DNA of 43,649 nucleotides from positions 1 through 43,649 of the forward strand of contig CANRNN010000015.1 in the NCBI GenBank assembly GCA_947632025.1, written 5' to 3'. Positions 1 through 8,033 of the stretch are shown piece by piece. Within the stretch, counting starts at the first letter, position 1, and every line of letters begins with the position of its first letter. The notes beneath the pieces are model-generated. The model worked only from the letters and a program-made list of their open reading frames with translations, did no database searches and was not told where the DNA came from. Source of the DNA: an uncultured Clostridia bacterium. GTDB taxonomy: Bacteria; Bacillota; Clostridia; Oscillospirales; Ruminococcaceae. A program made the position numbers and the translations under genes.

Positions 1-77
1 TCCTCCGTAGCTCAGTCGGTAGTAGCACCTGACTGTTAATCAGGGTGTCACTGGTTCAAGTCCAGTCGGGGGAGCCA
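1..77 (+). tRNA. tRNA-Asn (anticodon GTT)
   Basis: A complete cloverleaf can be drawn. The acceptor stem pairs 1-7 with 67-73, the anticodon stem CCTGA/TCAGG holds the loop CTGTTAA with anticodon GTT, the T-arm contains GGTTCAAGTCC, and the CCA (75-77) is encoded. The window begins at the first tRNA base. The last 31 bases recur exactly at 9912-9942, so this gene is the integration site of the downstream island. The integration preserved a whole tRNA on this side. Confidence 0.95.
47..77 (+). repeat. Direct repeat (att site) inside the tRNA-Asn 3' end
   Basis: These 31 bases, from the T-arm to CCA, are identical to 9912-9942 in the same orientation. The preceding base differs (T46 versus G9911). 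Duplication of a tRNA 3' end is the usual signature of site-specific integration into a tRNA gene, so this is read as attL. Confidence 0.85.
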
Positions 78-84
78 GCAGATT

Positions 85-130
85 GACCTTCACAAATGGC
101 TTAACAAAGCCAAATGTGAGGGTCTTTTTT
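85..130 (+). terminator. Rho-independent terminator after tRNA-Asn
   Basis: GACCTTCACA (85-94) pairs with TGTGAGGGTC (115-124). An inner stem GGCTT/AAGCC extends it, and six T residues follow. It lies 8 bases after the tRNA and belongs to the island, since another terminator sits beyond the right att site. Confidence 0.8.
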
Positions 131-137
131 GTAACTG

Positions 138-300
138 TTAAACCAATTTTTGAATTTTGGGACGGTGGTTTAAGCCCTGTTGGGGGATACTGCGATAATG
201 CGGCATAAATGGCTTTATAGAGCCGCTTGCAAGGGATTTTACCCTCAACTATTAAACCAATTTTAGGGGGAGGTTTTGGGGGACGGTGGTTTAAGTCCTG
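138..300 (+). repeat. Tandem degenerate repeats resembling the tRNA T-arm
   Basis: Two imperfect units, about 138-181 and 252-300, each begin TTAAACCAATTTT and end in ACGGTGGTTTAAG(C/T)CCTGT. The ends resemble the tRNA-Asn T-arm GGTTCAAGTCC (14 of 18 positions for the second unit). They may be scars of earlier integrations into the same tRNA. No credible gene occupies 78-552. A minus-strand reading frame here contains PTGLEPVTP-like peptides, the familiar artefact of translating antisense tRNA sequence. Confidence 0.45.
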
Positions 301-344
301 TGAATTTAAGTATTTTGGGTTACATAAGTCATTAAACCACCTTC

Positions 345-373
345 TTGACACACATATACAAATGTGTTATAAT
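345..373 (+). promoter_or_regulatory. Sigma-A-type promoter upstream of the RM operon
   Basis: TTGACA (345-350), a 17-base spacer and TATAAT (368-373) match consensus exactly. It points toward the restriction-modification operon, whose first methylase codon is 300 bases downstream. The intervening leader carries the remnant small frame and the 38-codon ORF. Confidence 0.75.
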
Positions 374-552
374 ATGAATTAGAAATATCAAATAATTTAC
401 AACATTCTAATTCAATATTATCAAAATTCATCTTTTAAACAAATTTAGAGGGTATTGTTTTGTACTCTTAAAAAACTTAATTAAAATGATGAAGAAACAA
501 AGCAATTTAAAAAAGGGCTGCAGCAGACCGATGCCGATTGTCAAATGAGCAA

Positions 553-669
553 ATGGATTCTTTGTTGAAGCATCGAAAGCTACTTGATCTCATCAATTAC
601 GGATTGGAAAACAACGCAAACGACAATCGTTGGGCAGAAATGCTAACCGCAATTTCAGGAGGAAAATAA
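553..669 (+). CDS. Small 38-residue protein preceding the methylase gene
   Basis: This frame begins with ATG at 553 and ends with TAA one base before the methylase ATG. It encodes a charged, helical-looking 38-residue peptide containing LLKHRKLLDLINYGLEN. Its last codons contain the AGGAGG that serves the next gene, so the two are probably translationally coupled. Just upstream a second frame reads NDEETKQFKKGLQQTDADCQMSK with no start codon, which suggests that the small gene is the tail of a larger one broken by a frameshift near 550. I do not recognise the family. It could be a truncated RM-associated regulator or just leader sequence. Confidence 0.4.
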   Translation: MDSLLKHRKLLDLINYGLENNANDNRWAEMLTAISGGK

Positions 670-670
670 A

Positions 671-2680
671 ATGACCTTGAATGAAGTATTAAAAAATACA
701 AACTATGACGTTTCTCTCTTTTCTGAGGAAGCAAGAAAATTCATTGAGGAAGCTATCGTTGTTAAAATCGTCAGGGGCAAGGAAACGCCTTCCATTACAT
801 GCCTGAAACGCGGCAAGGAGATCGTCTTAAAGCCTGAAGAAGCTGTACGTCAGCTTTATCTTTATAAGCTGATTTACGAATACGGTTATCCCACAAGCCG
901 TATCGAAGTTGAATTTCCAATTCATTTTGGTCGTGAAGTCAAACGCGCCGATATTGCCATCATGGACAAGGATCGTCCGATGGTGCCCTATATAATCGTG
1001 GAGCTCAAAAAGCCTAAGCTCAGCGATGGTAAAGAGCAGCTCAAATCTTACTGCAACGCCACCGGTGCCCCTATTGGTGTATGGACGAACGGTGAGCAGA
1101 TTTCCTACTACAACAGGAAAGATCCGAACTATTTTGAGCCGATCACAAATATCCCGAAAGTTTCCGAAAAGCTCAGCGATATTATCAATGAAAAATTCAC
1201 TTATGAAGATCTGAAAAAGATTGATAGAATCAGTCAGCAAAAGCGTTCTCTCCGTTCCCTTATTCAGGAAATGGAAGATGAAGTGCTTGCCAGCGCTGGA
1301 GTTGATTCTTTCGAGGAAATTTTCAAGCTGATTTTTGCCAAGCTCTATGATGAACTGATCTGTGAGCGTGATTCCAGTGCATATTTGAAGTTCCGCAATT
1401 CCGGCGAAACGGATTTCGAGCTGAAAGAGAAAATTCAGGGTCTCTTTGACGATGCAAAGAAAAAATGGGAAGGCATTTTTACTGACGAAAGCAAAATCCT
1501 GCTTTCCCCCTCTCATCTTGCCGTCTGTGTTGCCACGCTTCAGGATATAAAGCTGTTCAACAACAACCTTGATGTAGTAGATGATGCCTTTGAATACCTG
1601 ATGAGCAAGGCACAAAAGGGCGAAAAGGGTCAGTATTTCACACCACGCTATGTCATTGATATGTGCGTAAAAATGATGAATCCCTCCGTCAATGACAAGA
1701 TCATCGACACCGCCTGCGGCAGCTCCGGCTTTACCGTTCACAGCATTTTCAAAGTGTGGAAAGATATTCGCCGTGAAAAAGGACTTCCTGAAGGCGAAGG
1801 ATTTACGGCGGCACAGCGTATTCCTGAAGAAACAAACTTCGTGCGCGACAACGTGTTTGCCATTGACTTTGATGAAAAAACTGTCCGCGTTGCCCGCACA
1901 TTAAACCTGATCGCCGGTGATGGCCAGACCAACGTTTTACATCTGAACACACTGGATTATTCCCGATGGAACGAAATCACAAAGCAGGAAGATTGGAACG
2001 ACACCTATAACGAGGGCTTCAAGAAGCTGAAAAAACTTCAGCCCAAAGGGAGCAATGATTACAGCCAGTTCCAGTTTGATCTGGTCATGGCGAATCCTCC
2101 ATTTGCCGGAGACATTAAAGAAAACACTATTATTTCCCGATATGAACTGGGCAAAAACTCTGCCGGAAAATGGCAGAATAAGATTGGCAGAGATATTCTC
2201 TTTATCGAACGAAACCTGAACTTCCTGAAACCCGGCGGACGTATGGCTATCGTTCTTCCACAGGGACGCTTTAATAACAGCAGTGATAAGGCTATCCGTG
2301 AATATATCGCAGAACGCTGCCGCATTCTCGCCGTTGTCGGTTTGCACGGAAATGTATTCAAACCGCATACCGGAACAAAAACCTCGGTTCTGTTCGTTCA
2401 GAAGTGGGACGATAAACTATGCCCGAAGAAGGAAGACTACCCGATCTTCTTTGCGACGATGCAAAAGCCCAGCAAGGATAACTCTGGTGACAAGCTTTAT
2501 CTGGTTGATCCTGAAACAGGGCTGCCCGCGTTGGATAAACACAATCACCTGATTGTTGATCACGACCTGTTCCAGCTTTCATATATGAAGCAGGACGGAA
2601 CAGAAACTTTGCTTGAACCAGGCATAGCAGAAGCCTTTGCAAAATTTGCGAAAAAGGAAGGTTTAAGTTTTTTTCGATAA
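671..2680 (+). CDS. BcgI-like restriction-modification subunit (endonuclease-N6-adenine methylase fusion)
   Basis: This 669-residue protein joins two activities. Residues about 20-190 match the HsdR N-terminal-like PD-(D/E)xK nuclease fold, with D94 in KRADIAIM and E111/K113 in VELKK. Residues about 210-640 are a gamma-type N6-adenine methylase: motif X GQYFTPR (320-326), SAM-binding motif I DTACGSSGF (346-354) and catalytic NPPF (475-478). No separate HsdR gene is present. The arrangement is that of BcgI-type Type IIB/IIG enzymes, whose A subunit cuts and methylates while a partner supplies specificity. The ATG at 671 has a strong AGGAGG nearby. The 3' end carries a seven-T slippery run and stops at 2680, but the -1 frame leads straight into the specificity gene. 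Confidence 0.88.
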   Translation: MTLNEVLKNTNYDVSLFSEEARKFIEEAIVVKIVRGKETPSITCLKRGKEIVLKPEEAVRQLYLYKLIYEYGYPTSRIEVEFPIHFGREVKRADIAIMDKDRPMVPYIIVELKKPKLSDGKEQLKSYCNATGAPIGVWTNGEQISYYNRKDPNYFEPITNIPKVSEKLSDIINEKFTYEDLKKIDRISQQKRSLRSLIQEMEDEVLASAGVDSFEEIFKLIFAKLYDELICERDSSAYLKFRNSGETDFELKEKIQGLFDDAKKKWEGIFTDESKILLSPSHLAVCVATLQDIKLFNNNLDVVDDAFEYLMSKAQKGEKGQYFTPRYVIDMCVKMMNPSVNDKIIDTACGSSGFTVHSIFKVWKDIRREKGLPEGEGFTAAQRIPEETNFVRDNVFAIDFDEKTVRVARTLNLIAGDGQTNVLHLNTLDYSRWNEITKQEDWNDTYNEGFKKLKKLQPKGSNDYSQFQFDLVMANPPFAGDIKENTIISRYELGKNSAGKWQNKIGRDILFIERNLNFLKPGGRMAIVLPQGRFNNSSDKAIREYIAERCRILAVVGLHGNVFKPHTGTKTSVLFVQKWDDKLCPKKEDYPIFFATMQKPSKDNSGDKLYLVDPETGLPALDKHNHLIVDHDLFQLSYMKQDGTETLLEPGIAEAFAKFAKKEGLSFFR

Positions 2681-2734
2681 GCCCATCCGTTGAACCTTTC
2701 AATGAAGCCAAATATAAGGCTTTGATGGATGGGC
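2668..2734 (+). promoter_or_regulatory. Candidate -1 programmed ribosomal frameshift signal
   Basis: The methylase frame reads T TTT TTT at 2668-2674, a perfect X XXX XXX heptamer. Six bases later (2681) GCCCATCC can pair with GGATGGGC (2727-2734). Inside that stem, TTGAA/TTCAA and AAGCC/GGCTT can form two smaller hairpins. The zero frame stops at 2678-2680. The -1 frame stays open from 2674 into the specificity gene, which would give an endonuclease-methylase-specificity fusion of about 1146 residues. The heptamer, 6-base spacer and stable stem match the known layout of bacterial -1 frameshift sites. A one-base T-run error or mutation is the alternative. Confidence 0.5.
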
Positions 2735-4110
2735 TGGAATGCAGCGAGATATATAAATCGTCACTAAACGATGATTTCAGAATTGACTCAGAATATCATA
2801 AAAAGCGTTATCTTCGTGAAGATTTGTATGTAAAAAAGTTTGTTACCATTTCGATCGGAGACGTTGCCACTGTTTCAGATGGTCAGCATGGATACCATGA
2901 AGAAGATTCTTCTTCTCCAATTCACATGCTTACTGCGAAGAATGCCAAAAATTGGTTTGCCAATCTTGATGACGCTATACGCGTTGCAAAATGGGTTGAT
3001 GACAATAACAAAAGATCGTCGTTAGAGGTTGATGATATTATTCTTTCGACCAGAGGTACAGTAGGAAAATGTGCATTAGTAAAAAGCGATGTTCTTCCTG
3101 CCAATCTTGACCAAGATGTTGCGCGCATTTCCTTCATGGACACACGAATTATCTCTGGATTTGCGATATGTTTCCTTAATTCCAAGTTTGGACAGGATTG
3201 GATGATTCGAAACCAAACAGGAATGGTGCAGCAAGGTTTACCTTTAGATAAAATACGCCAAATGCCAATCCCGCAAATGACAGTGCTTTTTCAAAAGGAA
3301 ATATCCGAAGTAGTCGAAACTGCTTTTATGAGAAAAACAAACGCTGAACAGACGTACAACGAGGCTAATACAATACTATCCAATGCTATTGGCTTAAGTT
3401 CGACGCAGGCATCGACTCTGTCGATCAAAAAGCTGTCTCAAAGCTTCTTGCTTTCAGACCGCCTTGATGCAGAGTACTATCAACCGAAATACGAGACGAT
3501 TGCGCAGAAACTCAACACCAGAGAGACAGTACTATCATTGTGCAATCTGTATGACAAAAATTTTAATCCTGATAGAAAGCAAACATATCAATATATAGAA
3601 CTTGCAGATGTGGGGCAATCAGGTGATATTTCTGATGTTACTATTCAACTCGGCGGTGATTTACCTACGAGAGCACGTCGGCTCGTAAAGGCGGGGCAGG
3701 TGATAGTGTCTTCTGTTGAAGGCTCATTGCAGAGTTGTGCTCTGATTACCGATGAATATGACGGTGCATTGTGCTCAACAGGTTTCCATGTGCTTGATTC
3801 TGACAATATAAACTCTGAAACATTGCTTGTACTTTTTAAATCTGAACCCATACAGGCATTGATGAAGCAACGTTGCTCAGGAACAATTCTTACTGCCATC
3901 AGCAAGGACGAACTTCTTTCTATGCCGCTGCCGATAATTGATGAGAATATTCAAAAAGAGATCACCGCCAAGGTTCAGGAATCCTTTGCGCTTCGCAAGC
4001 AGTCAAAGCAGCTTCTTGAATATGCAAAGCAGGCAGTTGAAATGGCAATCGAGAAAGGCGAAAATTCCGCGTTGAACTGGCTAAAAGACAAAATTCCTGC
4101 GGAGGTGTAA
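2725..4110 (+). CDS. Type I-like restriction specificity subunit (HsdS/BcgIB-like)
   Basis: This 461-residue protein has the two-fold layout of specificity subunits: target-recognition domain 1 (about 30-195), a long spacer helix, target-recognition domain 2 (about 245-410) and a second terminal helix ending in KQLLEYAKQAVEMAIEKGEN. It would recognise a bipartite DNA site for the upstream nuclease-methylase. ATG 2725 is preceded by a weak AAGG, and a TTG lies directly before it. The reading frame is open further upstream, and its extra peptide SPSVEPFNEAKYKAL resembles normal N-terminal sequence of such subunits. Synthesis by frameshifting from the upstream gene is therefore plausible. Two bases separate it from the next gene. 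Confidence 0.85.
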   Translation: MDGLECSEIYKSSLNDDFRIDSEYHKKRYLREDLYVKKFVTISIGDVATVSDGQHGYHEEDSSSPIHMLTAKNAKNWFANLDDAIRVAKWVDDNNKRSSLEVDDIILSTRGTVGKCALVKSDVLPANLDQDVARISFMDTRIISGFAICFLNSKFGQDWMIRNQTGMVQQGLPLDKIRQMPIPQMTVLFQKEISEVVETAFMRKTNAEQTYNEANTILSNAIGLSSTQASTLSIKKLSQSFLLSDRLDAEYYQPKYETIAQKLNTRETVLSLCNLYDKNFNPDRKQTYQYIELADVGQSGDISDVTIQLGGDLPTRARRLVKAGQVIVSSVEGSLQSCALITDEYDGALCSTGFHVLDSDNINSETLLVLFKSEPIQALMKQRCSGTILTAISKDELLSMPLPIIDENIQKEITAKVQESFALRKQSKQLLEYAKQAVEMAIEKGENSALNWLKDKIPAEV

Positions 4111-4112
4111 AT

Positions 4113-5189
4113 ATGTCTCGAAATAAGTTATACAAAAACTGGAAAGCAGTAACCGAAGCAGATTTTGTATCATTGTTCATAAAAACATGGTTCGCTTATA
4201 TTTCTACACTACGAACTATGTTTCCAGAAGCTGCGAACAGAAGAGGTGATGGCAAATATCTAAATACCTATAAAGATAATTATCGAACAAGCGGAAGCAA
4301 AAAACTCGTTGTCGATGACCAGATTATGGCGGCAATGGAACAAGTGTATCGCGAGGGTCGTAAGGTAATAATGGAGCAGTATCCTGAATATTACCTTTGG
4401 GATTTTTATCACGTAAATGAAGATTTTGAATATACTTTTAAAGATATTCCGCCGGACAAAAGTGATTGTCTCATCATCGGTTTAAAACTAAATCGAAATC
4501 GTGGCGCTAAGTGGCAGTTTGTAATATCTGGGTTTGCGCGTTTCTTCGGTAAATACTACGATGAATATAATGGAAATGTCCAATTCCAGTGCAATATCTC
4601 GGAAATTCTCGAATCGTCATCGGCACACGTTAGAGACAATCCAAATGAGAGCGAGCAGGACTATCTTTCTTGGTTGCTACGGGAAGTAAACGTCTCGTTG
4701 ACACATAGTATTGTTGAAGCTTTTAAAGTGCACTATGAAAGTGCTACCTACGGAAAACGCGTTCTGAATAAAATAGGCGATCTTGAAAAGCGTATTATTG
4801 CTCTTATATGGCAGGTTTTTGCTCTCAATGCAAAAGACGAAACATTTAAAACGGTAGAAGAAATGGGACTTTCACGAAATACATACGAATTGATTCAGCA
4901 ACGTCCATTAAACTATTTTCAATATCATTTTGATGTAGATTGGATGCCCCAGCGTGAATTAACTGCGGCGGAAGAAGAGTGGTTTCACAAACTGTATGAA
5001 TCGCTTAGACAAAATAGCGTCCTCTGGTTTCTCGACTTTGTATATCGTCTTCGGAATGCGTTATTCCACGAGATAATAGATCCATTAGATGAGGAATGGC
5101 AAGTTATTTTTAAAAATGCATACTTGGTACTAAAAGAGATAGTAGACCTAAATATAGCAACTATCGACATTACAGGTCAGACGGTTTAA
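4113..5189 (+). CDS. RM-operon protein with a C-terminal HEPN-like Rx4H motif
   Basis: This 358-residue protein has no family I can name. It starts 2 bases after the specificity gene and ends just before the operon terminator, so it is co-expressed with the RM system. The sequence is mixed alpha/beta with a Trp/Tyr-rich first half. The C-terminal part is helical and contains R314-N-A-L-F-H319, which fits the R-x4-H catalytic motif of HEPN ribonuclease and antiphage proteins. By context it could be an auxiliary nuclease that acts if restriction fails, or a regulator of the RM enzymes. The HEPN call rests on one motif and overall helicity. Confidence 0.55.
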   Translation: MSRNKLYKNWKAVTEADFVSLFIKTWFAYISTLRTMFPEAANRRGDGKYLNTYKDNYRTSGSKKLVVDDQIMAAMEQVYREGRKVIMEQYPEYYLWDFYHVNEDFEYTFKDIPPDKSDCLIIGLKLNRNRGAKWQFVISGFARFFGKYYDEYNGNVQFQCNISEILESSSAHVRDNPNESEQDYLSWLLREVNVSLTHSIVEAFKVHYESATYGKRVLNKIGDLEKRIIALIWQVFALNAKDETFKTVEEMGLSRNTYELIQQRPLNYFQYHFDVDWMPQRELTAAEEEWFHKLYESLRQNSVLWFLDFVYRLRNALFHEIIDPLDEEWQVIFKNAYLVLKEIVDLNIATIDITGQTV

Positions 5190-5210
5190 CTTAGTTTTCA
5201 GACGAAAGAA

Positions 5211-5243
5211 AACGGCGGCAAGGATCAGCCTTGCCGCCGTTTG
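5211..5243. terminator. Terminator of the RM operon
   Basis: A perfect 14-bp stem AAACGGCGGCAAGG (5211-5224) / CCTTGCCGCCGTTT (5230-5243) has a 5-base loop. A/T-rich sequence on both sides lets it serve the RM operon from the left and the minus-strand tnpV remnant from the right. Confidence 0.85.
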
Positions 5244-5248
5244 TTCAT

Positions 5249-5657
5249 TAAACGTAGATTAGATCATTATTGACGATTTCCGTTGCCGTTCCCCGTACTG
5301 TGTTCATCTGTTGTACCCAAAGTATCTGATCTTCCGCTTTTAGCGTTTCCGTGATGTTTTCATTTTCGGCAAGTTCATTTATCAACCGAAAGAACATATA
5401 CTCCGCCTGCTCGTTCAGATCGGCAAGATAGCCGTTGAGCTTCCCGCTGAGAAGCAGGCTGTTATATAGCCCTTTGCGATACTCACTGATATACCGAAGA
5501 TGCCGCTGTCCCCAAATGCCTATGAGCCGTTCTTCCTCGGCGGGTAAAGTAAGACAGGGGATATATATTCACCTTGCAGTTCATACCAAAGGCCATTGTT
5601 TTTATCATAAATGTACTTGTCCATCTTGAAATCTTCCAGTATAATATATTCGCACAT
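5249..5657 (-). pseudogene. tnpV: tnpV-like transposon protein, frameshifted
   Basis: Reading the minus strand and allowing one shift gives a TnpV-family protein: MCEYIILEDFKMDKY, then (after the break) CLTLPAEEERLIGIWGQRHL and KLNGYLADLNEQAEYMFFRL, ending VNNDLIYV. The frame changes in the TATATATA tract near 5555. TnpV is a small protein of unknown role in Tn4451-type and related clostridial elements carried next to large serine recombinases. No intact recombinase adjoins it here, which supports decay. Residues before the break are a plausible but shorter N terminus. Confidence 0.7.
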
Positions 5658-5699
5658 ATGCCACAGTTTCTCGATTGCCACACCTTGTTATAGCCTGTT

Positions 5700-6074
5700 A
5701 CCAGATTTAGTTTCCCTCGTTTTTGCCCTTATAAAGTACGAGTGCAAGGGTAAACCTATGTGAAATCGTATAAAGGGATAAGGTGGACACATTGCGATAA
5801 ACCCTTTATTTTCAAGCGTTTCGGAGGGTTTTGTTAACGCTCTATGATGGGCGATAACCACTTATAAAATTGTGGTTTTCAAATCCAAATTTATATTAAG
5901 ATACCAATATCTTCCTTGTTCTATTATACACCGCCCTATTGAAAATGTCAACAACTTTCTGTAAAGAAAAAGAAAGCACTCTCCAAACGAAAAGTGCATG
6001 TGCAGCTTTAAGAATCGGTCTTTCGTTCTTTATTTCTGCAACACTAAATCAATACAGACATTGAAGCATAACCT
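5700..6074. other. Intergenic AT-rich region without a gene
   Basis: No coding frame is credible here. The only structure seen is a small inverted repeat AACCAC/GTGGTT near 5860-5880, and poly-purine stretches before the relaxase remnant. Confidence 0.5.
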
Positions 6075-7088
6075 TTACAAAGAGCAGCGCGGCTTTGCCC
6101 GCGATTTAAGTTCTTCCTCAACTAACCTCGCTATGTAATCCCCCTTTGAAATCTCGTAGTAGGTCTTAGCAATCTCCGAGTACAGTTCACACAATTTGCT
6201 GCACCTCTCGAAGTTCTCTTTGAGGGGTGCAGCTTTTTTCTGCATGTCGGCAACGACGGATTTGAGGTACTCGTAATCCGAACGGTTTACAATGTTGTTG
6301 CTCTCCAACACAGTCTTGTGCATTTTCAGCCGCAACTCATCGGCGGGTATTCGCTCTGCCTTGTCCAACAACGAAAAATATTCCTCGGCTTGCTCAGCTA
6401 GGGTTTTCAAATTATCAAGTTCGGTGGTAAGCGTGTTCAGCTCCTGCCGTGCTTTTTCAATCTCGTATTCAAGCTGACGAATTTTGCCTTCAACTTCCCC
6501 GATAGAGCGGAGATTGTCACGGTTAATCACGGTGAGCATAGCTCCAAGTTGTTCGAGAGTTGGGTGGTTGGCATTGACCGCTTGAATGTCGTCAATAGTT
6601 TTAGAATACTTGTCACGAAGTGCTGAACTCTTGCACGGATTTTTTATTCCAGCACCAACATCTCGCCACAAAATTCTTGAAGCAAGGCTTTCGACTGTGT
6701 AGTCCTCGCCCAAAGTTTTCAAGCGCACCGCCCGCTGTTGATCGGGAGCCTTGACCGAGATATATTTTCCGCGCCGTACTGTGTAGCCGAGCATTTCAAG
6801 CTCCGCGAGCAACTCGTCAACATTCTTGACCTTGAGTATCAGTCCATCTATCTCCAGACGGATTTTTTGTTTCCAAGAAGTACCGCGCTGCTCGTTCTGC
6901 CATTCATTGTATTCAACGGTTTTGCGTTTGTCTTTGGATTTGTCGAACGGTTGAATTCCAAATGCAAGGCACACCCTGTCGGAAATCTCTTTAAGTTCGT
7001 CAAGGGTTTTCTTGTTGACGTTGAATTTCCGACCATCAATTCCGTAAGAGTTTATGATAATATGGTTATCAACGCGTGTGGCAATCAC
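6075..7088 (-). pseudogene. MobA-type relaxase, N-terminally truncated
   Basis: The first residues, IATRVDNHIIINSYGIDGRK, match the third relaxase motif (normally DxDHxHNHIIIN). The nicking tyrosine domain that should precede it is missing, and the metal-binding HxH is itself shortened. Upstream, an out-of-frame LLISLAIAIKL looks like residue from the missing part, so the loss was a small internal deletion plus decay. The remaining 337 residues include the relaxase tail and a long coiled coil (about 200-330). It lies 3' of mobC in the usual mobC-mobA order. As it stands it should not nick DNA, so the island would need a relaxase in trans. Confidence 0.75.
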
Positions 7089-7165
7089 AATTTAATAGCT
7101 ATCGCCAAACTGATGAGCAAATTTTGAAAACTAAATTTTTTCGTCTTGTTAGGAAAGGGTGTCAG

Positions 7166-7504
7166 TTAAACTGCGATTGACGGTAGTGCGGAGAGAAATT
7201 GATTTAAGGTATGGCATAACGATTCGTTCTCCTTTCTGAGTTTCTCCACATCTTCGGCATAGATGTTGTGAGTTTCATTCGCTTTCTTTGCGATTTGGTT
7301 GATGTTCGCGCCGATGATACGCAAGGCTTTCATCACTTCGCCCACCTTGGACATATTAAAATAGGTTATATGCCCGTCGAGGGACATACGTTTAATGAAC
7401 GTTCCCGTTTTCATCATAACCGAGGCTGCCCGTTCCTCAATCGTTTTCCATTCATCAATAGAGAAGATGACCTCTTTTCGTTTTACTTGTTTGTACTTTC
7501 TCAT
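7166..7504 (-). CDS. mobC: MobC-type relaxosome accessory protein (copy 1, full length)
   Basis: This 112-residue basic protein begins MRKYKQVKRKEVIFSIDEW and contains the MobC signature MKALRIIGANINQIAKKANE, followed by a coiled coil. MobC binds oriT, helps open it and recruits the relaxase. The start at 7504 is chosen for its ideal AAGGAGG 9 bases away. A longer frame to 7543 has no such site. The protein sits between the oriT-like region and the relaxase remnant. Truncated near-identical copies lie at 22918-23136 and 37890-38243. Confidence 0.9.
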   Translation of the reverse strand: MRKYKQVKRKEVIFSIDEWKTIEERAASVMMKTGTFIKRMSLDGHITYFNMSKVGEVMKALRIIGANINQIAKKANETHNIYAEDVEKLRKENESLCHTLNQFLSALPSIAV

Positions 7505-7940
7505 AAAAATGACCTCCTTATGATTTGATTTTTTGGGTTTCAAAGCCTAGTGCTTTGGGGTAATTAGTCTTAGGGTCGGGTTCCCTAAGAAACATTTTGA
7601 GGGGGTCTGCGCTCGAAATGTAAGAAAATCCCAAAGAATACGGGATTTTCTGTGCTTGCTATGCATACAAAAAACGAAAGAATCCGTATTCCTCATTTTG
7701 GCGTTTTTGGTCTGCTCCTGCAGACCCCCTCAAAAATTTTCTGCGGCGGCGAACAGCAGATTGTGTTACCCCCCTCACTTATAGGAAAAAAACTAGCGGG
7801 AGAATTAGGGGGAGATGAAAAATTTATTTTAAGTTTGTTGCAATGCATATATTGGCAGTGAACATTTTGTACAAAAAGTAGAATAGAAAAAAATTTGTTC
7901 TTACCCCCTAATAAATCGCCGAAAATTTTCCTATAAGTGA
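7505..7940. other. oriT-like structured region, copy 1
   Basis: This non-coding block is repeated at 23137 and 38244. It contains CTTAGGG/CCCTAAG (about 7569-7589), an outer inverted repeat TTTTGAGGGGGTCTGC (7595-7610) / GCAGACCCCCTCAAAA (7720-7735), an inner GAAAATCCC/GGGATTTTC hairpin, and a 15-bp inverted repeat TCACTTATAGGAAAA (7775-7789) / TTTTCCTATAAGTGA (7926-7940). Nested hairpins directly upstream of mobC are typical of a transfer origin. I cannot locate the nick site. The following bases to about 8010 form a leader also shared with copy 3. Confidence 0.65.
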
Positions 7941-8033
7941 AGGGCAAAATTTTCGGAGCAGTATCTTGCCGTTTTGTTCCAAACCTCGCCAAAGATTTTA
8001 CCTTTCAAGTTTTCAACAGAGAGGGGGAGGACG

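Noticed and set aside
40-351. Minus-strand reading frame of about 100 codons across the tRNA end, with PTGLEPVTP-like peptides
   Set aside because: This is the well-known artefact of translating the antisense of tRNA T-arm sequence. It has no ribosome site and overlaps the tRNA and its terminator.
827-1741. 304-codon open frame antisense to the methylase gene
   Set aside because: It mirrors codons of a strongly supported gene, has no start signals and shows no family features.
7652-7992. Short frames on both strands inside the oriT-like region
   Set aside because: They cover inverted repeats shared with two other copies in which the frames are not conserved.
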